Source of the DNA: a virus
Reading direction: 5' to 3' (one strand)
Length of the DNA stretch: 64,000 nt
IMG/VR virus record: IMGVR_UViG_3300022074_000006
Coordinates: 1 to 64,000 of that record
In this document: positions 51,079 to 60,293 of the stretch, piece after piece
Position numbering within the stretch: the stretch's first letter is position 1
Layout: the number at the start of each line of letters is the position of its first letter
The notes under the pieces: model-generated
Told to the model about the DNA's origin: nothing
Database searches by the model: none
The model's input: only the letters and a program-made list of their open reading frames with translations
Made by a program: the position numbers and the translations under genes

Positions 51079-54000
51079 ATGACTGTAAGACCTAATTCAC
51101 AAAGAAAAGCGATGATCACGATTCAGCGTGGTCCTAGAGAAAATGACAATGAGGCATCTGTTACTGTTGATGCGTCTTCTATAGAGACGGCTACGCCTCT
51201 TTCTGAAGCTCAAACCCCGGAGGAAGAAAGGAGGGAAAACAAGAAGAGGGCTCAAATAGTCGGAATGATGGGGCTAGATACAATTGCGTCTTCTGTTGGA
51301 TTTGACAATTTTTTCAACTACTTTACGCTCCGAAGCATAGAGTCCGAGCTTACACAAGAAATACTCGAAACTCAGCTAGAAAACTTTGACTTAAGCGATC
51401 GAGAAGACAAGAGAGTCCTTGCGATGGTGGCAGGTCAACAAAGAGTACATAGAATTTATGGAAATATGATTTTCGGTTATCATGAGGCTCTTAGAAACAT
51501 AACTAAAGGGGTAGATCCATCTGAATCAAATTCAGGTTTCAGGTCGTATTTTCGGTCTGGAGAAGGAGGGTCTCCAAGAATGTCACTATACAGTTTTTAT
51601 CCTTCCGAAGAGGAAAGAGCAGGATCGTCTGATTTAGACTTTCCGGAAGCAGTGGAGAAATACCTAGGAATAGAAGATTTCTATAACGAAAGACCAACAA
51701 TCCAGTATTTAAAATTGTATTCTGACTATTACGCTTCTTTCTTTCCTAGGACCGGCCCAAATTACTTCAGGTACGACAATCGTGCAACAAGGTTTGTTGG
51801 AATGGGTGATAGGTTGTCTGGTTACATCAATGAAAGAGCCAATCAAAGTGCAGAAGGCTTTAAAGATAGACATAATATCGTAGAAATGACAATTCATGAC
51901 GCTGCGATGGTTCCCACCATCAAGTGCAATACGAAAGGAGATCCACTAAGAACTTCTGAAGGAGCTCCTTTTAAAAAGATTAGAGGGTCTCATTCAACAC
52001 CAAAAATGCTGGCAGCGATGATACATGTTATCTCCAGAGATGCAGAAGTCTCTTCTTTTGTTCTAGACACCGAAAAGAAAAGCCGGCTTCAAGTATCTAG
52101 GATCACAAACTCTGTAAGACTAAGAACTGTCATTAAGGACTTAGAAGAGGCTAACAATCACATAGCAGCCTCCGTTGTTGTTCCTAGGCGAGAATATCCG
52201 ATGAGAGATTCTAACGGGAACTTTAGGCAAAAATTTGCCAGAATTCTTTCATATGAAAGAGTGGGAAATGAGAGAATTGCAAGGGGAAGAAGAAATTCTC
52301 CAATGACAATTTCAACAGGTCAAGCTTATGAACTAGTTCAGGGTGGATCTAATTCTTCTATGCTCTTAGAGGACATAAACGAAGATAGAAGAGAAAGAGC
52401 AATCAATTCAATGGCTGCTCTAGTCGACACGGGATTCAAAAACGTCTCAAGCGGTCTAACGTCTCAGATCGGAAATTTCCTAAAAACACTTGACCTCTAT
52501 GTATCCCGAATGGTCAGAGGGCTCGAAAGAATTAACCCGAAGTCTTTTGATGAATATCTTGCTGATGGCGGAGATGGAGGTGGCGAAGGATTCACTTTTA
52601 TGGACGAAACTAGAGCCAAAGCTGCCGGAATATCAAAAGCAGACTATCTAGCAACCCTAAATCCTGAGGGTAGCCCTGCAGCAGATCGAGGGGCATGGCG
52701 AAACGCAAAACATCGAACTGAATCTCTTCTAAGTAGGGCAGGAGGGGGAATTGGCGGCGCCGGCATATCATCAGTAGAAGATGAAGACAAGGAAAGATTA
52801 AGAGAGCTGCTGAACGACTTTTTAAGAGAAATTACTGACTTGCCTGCTCCAGGCAAATATAACGCAGCCTCTTCAGGGGTCATCCACATAGATTCTGAAG
52901 TGACAACCAAGGGGTCTAATTGGAAAAGACAGATCGGACATCAGAGAGTTGCAATGGGCCTTGCATTGGTTCTTGGTGCAATGAAAAAAAGAAACACGAA
53001 GGGGAGCAACAACAAGCCAGAATATTACCATAGACTCTATTCAAGATTTAAGTTCGGTGTCTTTACGAAGTTAACTCAGGACTATGAAGGGCTTTTGTCT
53101 TCTGACCCTAATCTCGCTTATGTTGATCACAATTTATCATCAGGTGCCTCTAGAGATCAGGGGGTTGAAACTTCTCTAAGCAGGGGAGGAAACGCTGAAG
53201 GCTCACCTTTTGTTTTAGGAGGAGTGGACATGGCCTTTCGGCGCCCCTATGTTCCTCGAGGGGGCCTAGGGAAAATTCCTTTTAGGGCATACGGGAATCG
53301 TCTTTCTGCAGACGCCTCTAGAAAAATTAATCACATTTCTGCGGAAGGGCTAGACTTAGATAAAAAGGGAGAATTTTTTGGGTACATAAAGATGCCCAAT
53401 AAGTATGGAGGAAAAATAAGAATCCCTACTAGTGAAAACTCTAGAGTTTTTTACGGAAAGCTGGGAGGCTATACAGGAAATGGAAACATGCTGATAGATG
53501 CATCAGCTTCAGACATTGCTGATCTTGTCAATAGGTGGTACAGCAATGATATCATTTCAATTTGTGAGAGGTCGAGGCGTCACGGAGATCTTGAAGAATA
53601 TTCAGGTGCTAACGGTTCAGAAAACTTTGGAGTCACGCTTGCGGGAGGGCAAGCAGAAGAGTACTATGAGATCGGGTGGGCTCTCATAGGAGACATAGTT
53701 GCAAATAGAATAGTTGGCCTAGATGATGAATACAAAAGAAAAGATGTTATGACAGCGGAAGGTTTGACAAAAGTTGGTGGCGTTGGATTAGATTCTATTC
53801 TCTCTATCTTTTTTGAATTGCTGGGAATGGTTGCAGATGCAATTCCAGTCCACGTTTGCTTTGCAACTGACTTTGTTGGAAATAGTTCAGATTCAAACGA
53901 TACGGTCCACATAGAAGACGTCGACCTAAGAAACGCTGTTAATGAAAAGATTGGAAGCGAGTTCTTTCCTGACTACGATCAGGCCACAAGAGGGAGCTTA

Positions 54001-56223
54001 TTTTTATCAAAGTCCGGAGTTGATCTAAATGAATCAGAATCATCAGAGTCCATAGGTGATGTAGAATCTTTTAACGAACTCTATAGAGAATTAAGAAGAG
54101 CTATTACTCACGAAGATGCTTTGGTAAGAATGACTAGCGGTCTTATGCAAAACGATGGATCTTTTGCGGGACAAAGAGCAATTGTCAATGCGGCCCAAGA
54201 TGCAATTGGAGAATCAAGCACCAACAAAAAAGCATCCACTTGGGTTAACAGAATGATAGAAGACCTAGAAGACAGATTAGACTCTGTGGCATCGGGTCCT
54301 GACGACACCCGCAATTTAGATGTCGCGATAGTCGTGAACAAAAAGCTCACCTTTACAATGAAGGGAAGAAGAGCAAGATCTTTTGAAGGATGTAAGACAC
54401 TAGGGTGGATCGGATCGATAGCAAAATACTTTCAGGACGGTGTTCCTTTTCGCAGTGCCATAAAAAAGTATGTAAATGATCATCCGGATTCAAAAGGTGG
54501 AAATGTATTGTTTGAAGGCTACTCCCCAGACGGCAATATCGAATTAGGTCAAGGGGAACGATTAGACATGGCAATCGACTACTACCAGACTTGTGACAGC
54601 TATTTAGACTCTTTGGGGACTTTGAGAAAAGGATCCATTCAGGATATTTTTAGCTTGGCTTCTCATCTTTATGAAGCTGAGGCTGCTCAAATGATTGCTT
54701 ATCGAGGGATGATGGCATTTAATCATTGTCTCATGAGAGACACATCGGCGACCAATTCTATGATCAAGAAATACACTGGCGCCGCTCATGAATCAGATAT
54801 GATGGCCTCAGTTGCCTTCATGGCTGGCGGACAGTTTGGAGAAAAACACTTAAAAGAGGCATATGAGAACTTTGACTATACATCAAAAGATAGACCTACA
54901 AGAACTGCTGCCAAACTCTCGCCTAAGGGATTTGCAACCCAAAATTTGTCAATGGATCTGAGAACTCTGACCCCTGACGACTATAACCCTTCAGAGCTGC
55001 TTCAGATGTCTTGCACTAGTGAATATTCAGACAAGATAAGAAGAATCGTCCAGATTTACTTTAATTCCCCTAAGTACAAAGTTGATGATACGAGAGAGTC
55101 GATCGTTGTTCTCGGATGTCCGTCTGGAACAGATCAGTCAATCCTTTCGTCATCTGCCAAAAAACCGTTAAAAGTCAACGGAAGGTTCGGAAGATCTGAT
55201 TTTAATGTAAACGCATTTGACAACAGCAATAGTTCAGGGGCTATTCTGAGACACTTTAGGTTGACGGTTGATAGAGACTTTACGGTAGGACCTGATGAAG
55301 AAAATGCTTTTAGTGTAGAAAGAAAATATCTTCACAAGTATTTTCTTCTTCCTGAGTCTTTTGATGAAGTTGATCTAGATGACGCAGCAGGAAACTCTAG
55401 AGGTTTCGTTCGAGGTTTAGCAGAGAATGCTCGATGGTATTACTGTAAGAAAAAAGCGGTTGGAAATGGCATTGATATCGGGGCACCTCTCGCTTATAAA
55501 AGCTTTACATCCATTACGAGAGAATCAGGATCAGGAACCCGATCCGAAAGAAAGCGAGCCCTTGAAGACATGACGGAATCATTTATTTTACAGTGGATGT
55601 TTGCTATGTCAACGGGTGTATATATAGATCAGGACCTCTTGTTCGAAAATGAAAGAAATATCAATTCTATGGATCTCTTGATGCCTGGAACAAATGCCAC
55701 TTCTCTTTCATATTTTACAAGAAAAGAAACTGCAAAGGTTGACGGAGGAGGATACCCTACATTAGGGTTTGATCCGAATGTAACGGAAAATCTCTTTGTA
55801 GAAAGCCCAATTCCGGATGATAGGCCTATCATAGAAAACATCAACCATACGATCTTTGGAACGATATTTGGCACCCCTAGGATGGGCTTGGTGACAGACG
55901 CAGAAGCAAGAAATCTTGTGGTTGACAACTATAGAACAGAGCTAGACCCAGACACAGGGGCTGAGGTTATTGTTCCGATTGTCGCTGATATCAAGCCCTG
56001 GAACATAAGGTTAACTTCTGGCTTAATGAATACTTTTATGCATAGAGGGCCTTTGAATACAAAAACCATGATAAGAAGGCCTATGTTCGACTATCTGATG
56101 TTTATCAGAGTCAAAAAAGATGATATTGATAGAATGGGGATTAAAAAGGTAGATGTTGTGTCCTATAGAGGGACGATCACTAGAGGATCGTCTACAGATT
56201 ACCTAAGTGCAATAGAGGATTAG
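51079..56223 (+). CDS. 1714-residue virion protein of unknown fold
   Basis: The gene sits between two structural genes, with a short AGAG before the ATG. The first 60 residues are acidic and probably disordered. The rest is charged and mixed, with many helices (DLSDREDKRVLAMVAGQQRV, IRRIVQIYFNSPK) and no hydrophobic membrane segment. I recognise no domain. The size and genome order fit a baseplate or tail scaffold part such as a tape-measure-type or wedge component, but the usual coiled-coil-repeat look of a tape measure is absent. Function is unassigned. Confidence 0.65.
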   Translation: MTVRPNSQRKAMITIQRGPRENDNEASVTVDASSIETATPLSEAQTPEEERRENKKRAQIVGMMGLDTIASSVGFDNFFNYFTLRSIESELTQEILETQLENFDLSDREDKRVLAMVAGQQRVHRIYGNMIFGYHEALRNITKGVDPSESNSGFRSYFRSGEGGSPRMSLYSFYPSEEERAGSSDLDFPEAVEKYLGIEDFYNERPTIQYLKLYSDYYASFFPRTGPNYFRYDNRATRFVGMGDRLSGYINERANQSAEGFKDRHNIVEMTIHDAAMVPTIKCNTKGDPLRTSEGAPFKKIRGSHSTPKMLAAMIHVISRDAEVSSFVLDTEKKSRLQVSRITNSVRLRTVIKDLEEANNHIAASVVVPRREYPMRDSNGNFRQKFARILSYERVGNERIARGRRNSPMTISTGQAYELVQGGSNSSMLLEDINEDRRERAINSMAALVDTGFKNVSSGLTSQIGNFLKTLDLYVSRMVRGLERINPKSFDEYLADGGDGGGEGFTFMDETRAKAAGISKADYLATLNPEGSPAADRGAWRNAKHRTESLLSRAGGGIGGAGISSVEDEDKERLRELLNDFLREITDLPAPGKYNAASSGVIHIDSEVTTKGSNWKRQIGHQRVAMGLALVLGAMKKRNTKGSNNKPEYYHRLYSRFKFGVFTKLTQDYEGLLSSDPNLAYVDHNLSSGASRDQGVETSLSRGGNAEGSPFVLGGVDMAFRRPYVPRGGLGKIPFRAYGNRLSADASRKINHISAEGLDLDKKGEFFGYIKMPNKYGGKIRIPTSENSRVFYGKLGGYTGNGNMLIDASASDIADLVNRWYSNDIISICERSRRHGDLEEYSGANGSENFGVTLAGGQAEEYYEIGWALIGDIVANRIVGLDDEYKRKDVMTAEGLTKVGGVGLDSILSIFFELLGMVADAIPVHVCFATDFVGNSSDSNDTVHIEDVDLRNAVNEKIGSEFFPDYDQATRGSLFLSKSGVDLNESESSESIGDVESFNELYRELRRAITHEDALVRMTSGLMQNDGSFAGQRAIVNAAQDAIGESSTNKKASTWVNRMIEDLEDRLDSVASGPDDTRNLDVAIVVNKKLTFTMKGRRARSFEGCKTLGWIGSIAKYFQDGVPFRSAIKKYVNDHPDSKGGNVLFEGYSPDGNIELGQGERLDMAIDYYQTCDSYLDSLGTLRKGSIQDIFSLASHLYEAEAAQMIAYRGMMAFNHCLMRDTSATNSMIKKYTGAAHESDMMASVAFMAGGQFGEKHLKEAYENFDYTSKDRPTRTAAKLSPKGFATQNLSMDLRTLTPDDYNPSELLQMSCTSEYSDKIRRIVQIYFNSPKYKVDDTRESIVVLGCPSGTDQSILSSSAKKPLKVNGRFGRSDFNVNAFDNSNSSGAILRHFRLTVDRDFTVGPDEENAFSVERKYLHKYFLLPESFDEVDLDDAAGNSRGFVRGLAENARWYYCKKKAVGNGIDIGAPLAYKSFTSITRESGSGTRSERKRALEDMTESFILQWMFAMSTGVYIDQDLLFENERNINSMDLLMPGTNATSLSYFTRKETAKVDGGGYPTLGFDPNVTENLFVESPIPDDRPIIENINHTIFGTIFGTPRMGLVTDAEARNLVVDNYRTELDPDTGAEVIVPIVADIKPWNIRLTSGLMNTFMHRGPLNTKTMIRRPMFDYLMFIRVKKDDIDRMGIKKVDVVSYRGTITRGSSTDYLSAIED

Positions 56224-56230
56224 ACTAAAA

Positions 56231-58129
56231 ATGCCATACTTGCCGATATCACATAAAATAACTACAGTTTCCGCAGCAAGGCCAGAGATAATTGCAGTCA
56301 GATTCATATACAATAAATTCGAATCTGACGAAGCGATAAACGATATGCCTCTTGATGAAGAAGGAAACCCACTTCAAGCTTTCGAGATGTCAGAACAAGC
56401 TGCTGCTGAGTTTGAAAAAAGAAAGTCATTTTCTCAAGAAAATGCTCGTCTAATAGCAGTAACTTTGAGGTCTAATACTTTTCTAGGTAACACACCTCCA
56501 GAAGAAATAAAAGCTCTTCTTGCTGATAGAGACTTGGAAGATATTATACTCAAAGACATAGACTTAAATTATCCCAATGTTATGGGGACTAGGATCGGTG
56601 ACGGAGAGATAATTGGAAGAATCGCTAAGCTTACAAGGCATCTGCACGCTATAAAGTCAGGAGAAGTAACAGACGATCCTTCGAAGGTTAGAAGCACCCT
56701 AGAAAGTTTGTTTGTAGATGAAACAGGCAACATAGATCATGACAGAATAGAAGCAGTAGACGCGTGTTTCGTTGCTGTAGACCCTATAGCCCCAACACAC
56801 GGAGACGGACATGAAAGAGTAGTCAGGCCTCATGAATCAATGAAGACTGTAAACGTCCTATCAGAGCTTCCAGCTGAAAACCGATTTGTTAAGTCAGCGG
56901 CATATTCAGTTGATCTTAAGCTGTCTTCTAGATATTTCGATGATTGTCTAGGCTACGGAGCCAATTTTTGCTCAACTCCTTTGACTCAATTTGTTTTGAC
57001 AAACTATAGCGATATCAAGCGCCTAGGGAAAAACTCACGCAGAGTGTCTGAATCTTTTGTAGGCGGGTCTGAAGACTCCCTGATTGTTCCTCTTTACTTT
57101 GAGAAGGTGAGAAGGCATGCTGCACCTGAATACGTTAACGCAGGATTAGTTTTGCAAAAATATGAAGCTACCGAAAAAGGACTTCAGCATATTGAAGACT
57201 CCATATACGAGGTCACGAGAGACAATACACAGTTTACTGTTTTTGATCCTAAGATCAAGTATGGAGCAACTTACGCATATACGTCACGTGAGCTTTATCT
57301 TGTAACTGCTACAGTAAATGCAAACGTTCCAGGGATGGGTCCCGGAGTTTATAAGGTAAAGTTTTTAATAGAAGGGTCGCCATCAAAGACTCAGTTTGTC
57401 TCGTGTTTTGAAAAAATAGCACCTCGCCCACCAGAAGCCATATTTGTCAAAAGAGGACTGGGCGCCGAGGGAATTCAATTGCAATGGCAGTTCCCAGTAA
57501 ATCCTCAGCAAGACATTAAAAAGTTTCAAGTTTTTAGAAGAAAAAATATTCAAGAGCCTTTCTACCTGATTAGACAGATAGACTTTAACAATGCCGATCC
57601 TGTTATACCTTCTCCGGAGACAGTTGATCGTTCACTAATAGAGTACGCTGACTATCCTAAAACTTTTTTCATCGATAATGCTTTCACTCGAGATGATAAG
57701 TTTATCTATTCTGTATGCTCTGTTGATGCCCATGGATTTAGTTCAACACTCAGTGCACAGATAGAAGTAAGTATTGACAAAACCCGAAACAAGCTCAGGA
57801 TTAGAACTGTCTCTCCCGCAGGAGCTCCAAAACAGTATCCGAACATGTACGTTTCGTACACAGAATCAGAAAACATCAACCAGATAAGGCTGACTGAAGA
57901 TATCATAAGAACTTCAGGCTATGATGAGGTAGATGTCTTTTTTGAACCTGAAGCAAGAGGAGTCAAGAGAGGGTCAAAAACTTACAATATGTATCATCTG
58001 TCTAAATCACCGAATCCTGAAAATGAACCTAAGTTTGTTCTGCAGTTCATTAATTTAGACAACGGAAAGACACAAAATATAGACATCCTAATTAGAGATG
58101 TTAGAAAAGACAAAAGTCAACCACTTTGA
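56231..58129 (+). CDS. structural protein with fibronectin-III-like segments
   Basis: This 632-residue protein lies seven bases after the upstream stop. The first third is charged and helical. At about 400-520 a strand pattern typical of fibronectin type III appears: RPPEAIFVKRGLGAEGIQLQ, QWQFPVN, IKKFQVFRRKN and FIYSVCSVDAHGFSS. FN3-like folds are common decorations on phage tails and can bind host surface sugars or act as spacers. The C-terminal 100 residues (FINLDNGKTQNIDILIRDVR) form another beta domain. The 958-residue neighbour seems to share this fold. Confidence 0.7.
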   Translation: MPYLPISHKITTVSAARPEIIAVRFIYNKFESDEAINDMPLDEEGNPLQAFEMSEQAAAEFEKRKSFSQENARLIAVTLRSNTFLGNTPPEEIKALLADRDLEDIILKDIDLNYPNVMGTRIGDGEIIGRIAKLTRHLHAIKSGEVTDDPSKVRSTLESLFVDETGNIDHDRIEAVDACFVAVDPIAPTHGDGHERVVRPHESMKTVNVLSELPAENRFVKSAAYSVDLKLSSRYFDDCLGYGANFCSTPLTQFVLTNYSDIKRLGKNSRRVSESFVGGSEDSLIVPLYFEKVRRHAAPEYVNAGLVLQKYEATEKGLQHIEDSIYEVTRDNTQFTVFDPKIKYGATYAYTSRELYLVTATVNANVPGMGPGVYKVKFLIEGSPSKTQFVSCFEKIAPRPPEAIFVKRGLGAEGIQLQWQFPVNPQQDIKKFQVFRRKNIQEPFYLIRQIDFNNADPVIPSPETVDRSLIEYADYPKTFFIDNAFTRDDKFIYSVCSVDAHGFSSTLSAQIEVSIDKTRNKLRIRTVSPAGAPKQYPNMYVSYTESENINQIRLTEDIIRTSGYDEVDVFFEPEARGVKRGSKTYNMYHLSKSPNPENEPKFVLQFINLDNGKTQNIDILIRDVRKDKSQPL

Positions 58130-58202
58130 CTGAAGTACAAATAATTTACGCTATCTTTAGCCGTATGTATATTTAACATGGAGAACTGGAGAGAAACTTA
58201 AT
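58130..58202 (+). promoter_or_regulatory. putative late promoter before the 236-residue gene
   Basis: The 73-base gap contains TATATTTAA at 58168-58176, 27 bases before the ATG at 58203. A GGAGA/GGAGAG purine stretch follows near 58180-58193 as ribosome binding site. The same box and near-identical spacing occur before gp25 (21010-21018). No -35-like element is evident, as expected for T4-type late promoters. Two occurrences are too few to prove function. Confidence 0.5.
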
Positions 58203-58913
58203 ATGGGATTCCTGGATCATTCTACAAACAATATAATTTTAGATGCAGTCTTGACCGACGCAGGTCGTAGGCAACTTGCTGCAAACAGAGGCGACTTTCA
58301 AATTGCGTATTTTTCCTTAGCAGACGATGAAGTCGACTACACGCTGATTACAAAGTTCGGAAGAGCAATAGGAAAAGAGAAAATCTCTAAAAACACACCG
58401 ATTTTTGAAGCTCAAACCAACTCGCAAATAGCTTTAAAAAATAGACTGCTTTCTCTTCCGGACCCAACAGTTACAGTGCTTCCTAAGATAACTGCAACTG
58501 TAAATGGCACAGAAGAGGTTTCTCTTTCCAGGCTGACTGCCTCGAGACAGACGGCGACAATCAGACTTGAGCAAACCATAGAGTCGGGCAGACCTATTCC
58601 AGACGGTGCAGTTGACTCTTCTTTCACAGTCATAGTTCCGGATAGATTTGTTAAAATACCAAACGCAGACCCTAATGCTATAGATGAAATAAGCAGAATG
58701 GCAAGTTATGATGTGATCGCTGCCGGATCTCGAAACGCATCTGGAGGAGCTGACACCGGCTTTCAAGTAAGAGTTTCTCCAGGACTAGACGATGAAATGT
58801 TTGACGGGTTTGGGGATCAAGGAAATAAGTCTCAGATCTCTTCGATAATAACTGTGATCGGAAATCAAACCGGTTTTAGAAAAGACGTAGCTGTTAAGAT
58901 TACAAAGACGTGA
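58203..58913 (+). CDS. virion structural protein, paralogue of the 47215 protein
   Basis: The 236-residue protein has a conserved N-terminus: MGFLDHSTNNIILDAVLTDA, then GRRQLAANRGDFQIAYFSLA. This matches the paralogue at 47215 in the D-x-x-L-T-x-x-G-R-x-Q-x-A pattern. The remainder is beta-rich, with no enzyme motif. Position, a preceding late-type promoter and the next gene starting 18 bases later indicate a small virion or baseplate component. The duplicated N-terminal region may be a shared docking module. Confidence 0.75.
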   Translation: MGFLDHSTNNIILDAVLTDAGRRQLAANRGDFQIAYFSLADDEVDYTLITKFGRAIGKEKISKNTPIFEAQTNSQIALKNRLLSLPDPTVTVLPKITATVNGTEEVSLSRLTASRQTATIRLEQTIESGRPIPDGAVDSSFTVIVPDRFVKIPNADPNAIDEISRMASYDVIAAGSRNASGGADTGFQVRVSPGLDDEMFDGFGDQGNKSQISSIITVIGNQTGFRKDVAVKITKT

Positions 58914-58931
58914 TATAGGAGTTAAAGCAAA

Positions 58932-60284
58932 ATGGCAGTGTTGACAGGAGGAAGCTTTAAGAGAGTTTCACCGTCCGATATAGTGACCAGAAAGAGTAAT
59001 TTAAATCAACTGGTCGACGTGATTCAAGAGGACATATCAGGATCTGCAACTCGCAGAAAGTATCAGGTTTTTGTTACAGGTGGCCAAGGCCCAGGGGTTA
59101 CATCTTCATTGTTTCAGACAGTCTACGATCAAGATTTTACACTTCAGACTGCTAATCCAATTTTCGATATGACAGTCGGGCTTAGTAGTTTGTCCCAAGT
59201 TGTAACTTCAAGTAGAACTGCTACAGATGCTGCAACAGGAAAAATGCTGTTTCCGTCTCAGACCCTCATGATGAGAGAAAAGATGGATGTTTACAGACAA
59301 TATGCAAAGACTCTGCTAGGTAATTCTGATACAAAGTTTTTTGCGCCTATTACGACCACAGACGTGTCAGATACTAACGCAGCCGGCGATCCTAATCCAG
59401 ATCGAATCGACGAAGCAATGTTTATTTCTTTTCGTCGGCTTTTTGCAAGAGACAAGATGAAAAAAGAAACTTTTGCAATGCGGTTCTATATGTCTGCATC
59501 TGCCGGTGATGGAAGCTTTAACTTCGCCGGGACCACAGCTGTTAACGATTCTAACAACATCTTGTCAAATCTGGACAGAACGACAATATCAGGATCTGTG
59601 ATTTTGACAGACATAGGAGCGGCAACTAACACAACAACTAGGTTTGGCGGAGAAGTTGCTTCAATTGTTAAAGCGAATGACACATCACAAAGAGTAGGAC
59701 TGGTTTTTTACGATCACGGAACAGTAGTCTTGGACCTTAAGAAAATCACTAGCGCTTCTCAGCATATGTCCGGTGTGATCGATGGAATGAGCGGAGGAAC
59801 TATAGCAGGAACCGTTGGAGCTCTTCCGTCAGGAAAATGCCACCTAGGTAGAAATCTAACAGGTGCAACAGACACCTCTGCAGAAACAAAAGTAAAGATC
59901 GGAAATCCTTTCGCAAAGTTCATACCTGACTTTTTAGCTAGTGGCTCTATTGACAATATCATAGATCACATTGCAGGAACAAGATTTCAGTCAGGCTCTC
60001 TAACTGGGATGACGTTTCAGAACATTACGCGCATCAACTCTACCCTTATATTCTGTAGAGCTACCGCAGATGAGTTTAACTTTTCTACAAATCCTTCATA
60101 TGTAGATGCGTCTGGAAACATTGTCGCTGTAGAGACAGGAACAGATCAGAGAAGCTTTGCTTTTCCGACAACTATTGGACTTCACGATGAAGCAGGTACA
60201 GTCCTTGCAGTTGCAAAGCTTTCTCGACCTGTTGAAAAGAACGACGAAAAGGACATTACCTTCAGAGTAAGGCTCGACTTCTAG
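58932..60284 (+). CDS. 450-residue virion structural protein
   Basis: The ATG at 58932 is supported by AGGAG (TATAGGAGTT). The protein is beta-rich with no membrane segment. Its C-terminus (TTIGLHDEAGTVLAVAKLSR, then a RVRLDF end) looks like a compact terminal domain. I see no tail-sheath or tube signature, and the length is well below T4 gp18. It is followed closely by the last gene, whose ribosome binding site overlaps its stop codon. Function beyond structural is unassigned. Confidence 0.7.
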   Translation: MAVLTGGSFKRVSPSDIVTRKSNLNQLVDVIQEDISGSATRRKYQVFVTGGQGPGVTSSLFQTVYDQDFTLQTANPIFDMTVGLSSLSQVVTSSRTATDAATGKMLFPSQTLMMREKMDVYRQYAKTLLGNSDTKFFAPITTTDVSDTNAAGDPNPDRIDEAMFISFRRLFARDKMKKETFAMRFYMSASAGDGSFNFAGTTAVNDSNNILSNLDRTTISGSVILTDIGAATNTTTRFGGEVASIVKANDTSQRVGLVFYDHGTVVLDLKKITSASQHMSGVIDGMSGGTIAGTVGALPSGKCHLGRNLTGATDTSAETKVKIGNPFAKFIPDFLASGSIDNIIDHIAGTRFQSGSLTGMTFQNITRINSTLIFCRATADEFNFSTNPSYVDASGNIVAVETGTDQRSFAFPTTIGLHDEAGTVLAVAKLSRPVEKNDEKDITFRVRLDF

Positions 60285-60293
60285 GAGGGCTTG

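Noticed and set aside
51079-56223. Tape measure protein
   Set aside because: Size would fit, but there is no long coiled coil, no hydrophobic segments and no repeating pattern typical of tape measures.
58932-60284. Tail sheath protein (gp18-like)
   Set aside because: Position next to structural genes made this tempting, but length and sequence lack sheath hallmarks, and the C-terminal motif is different.
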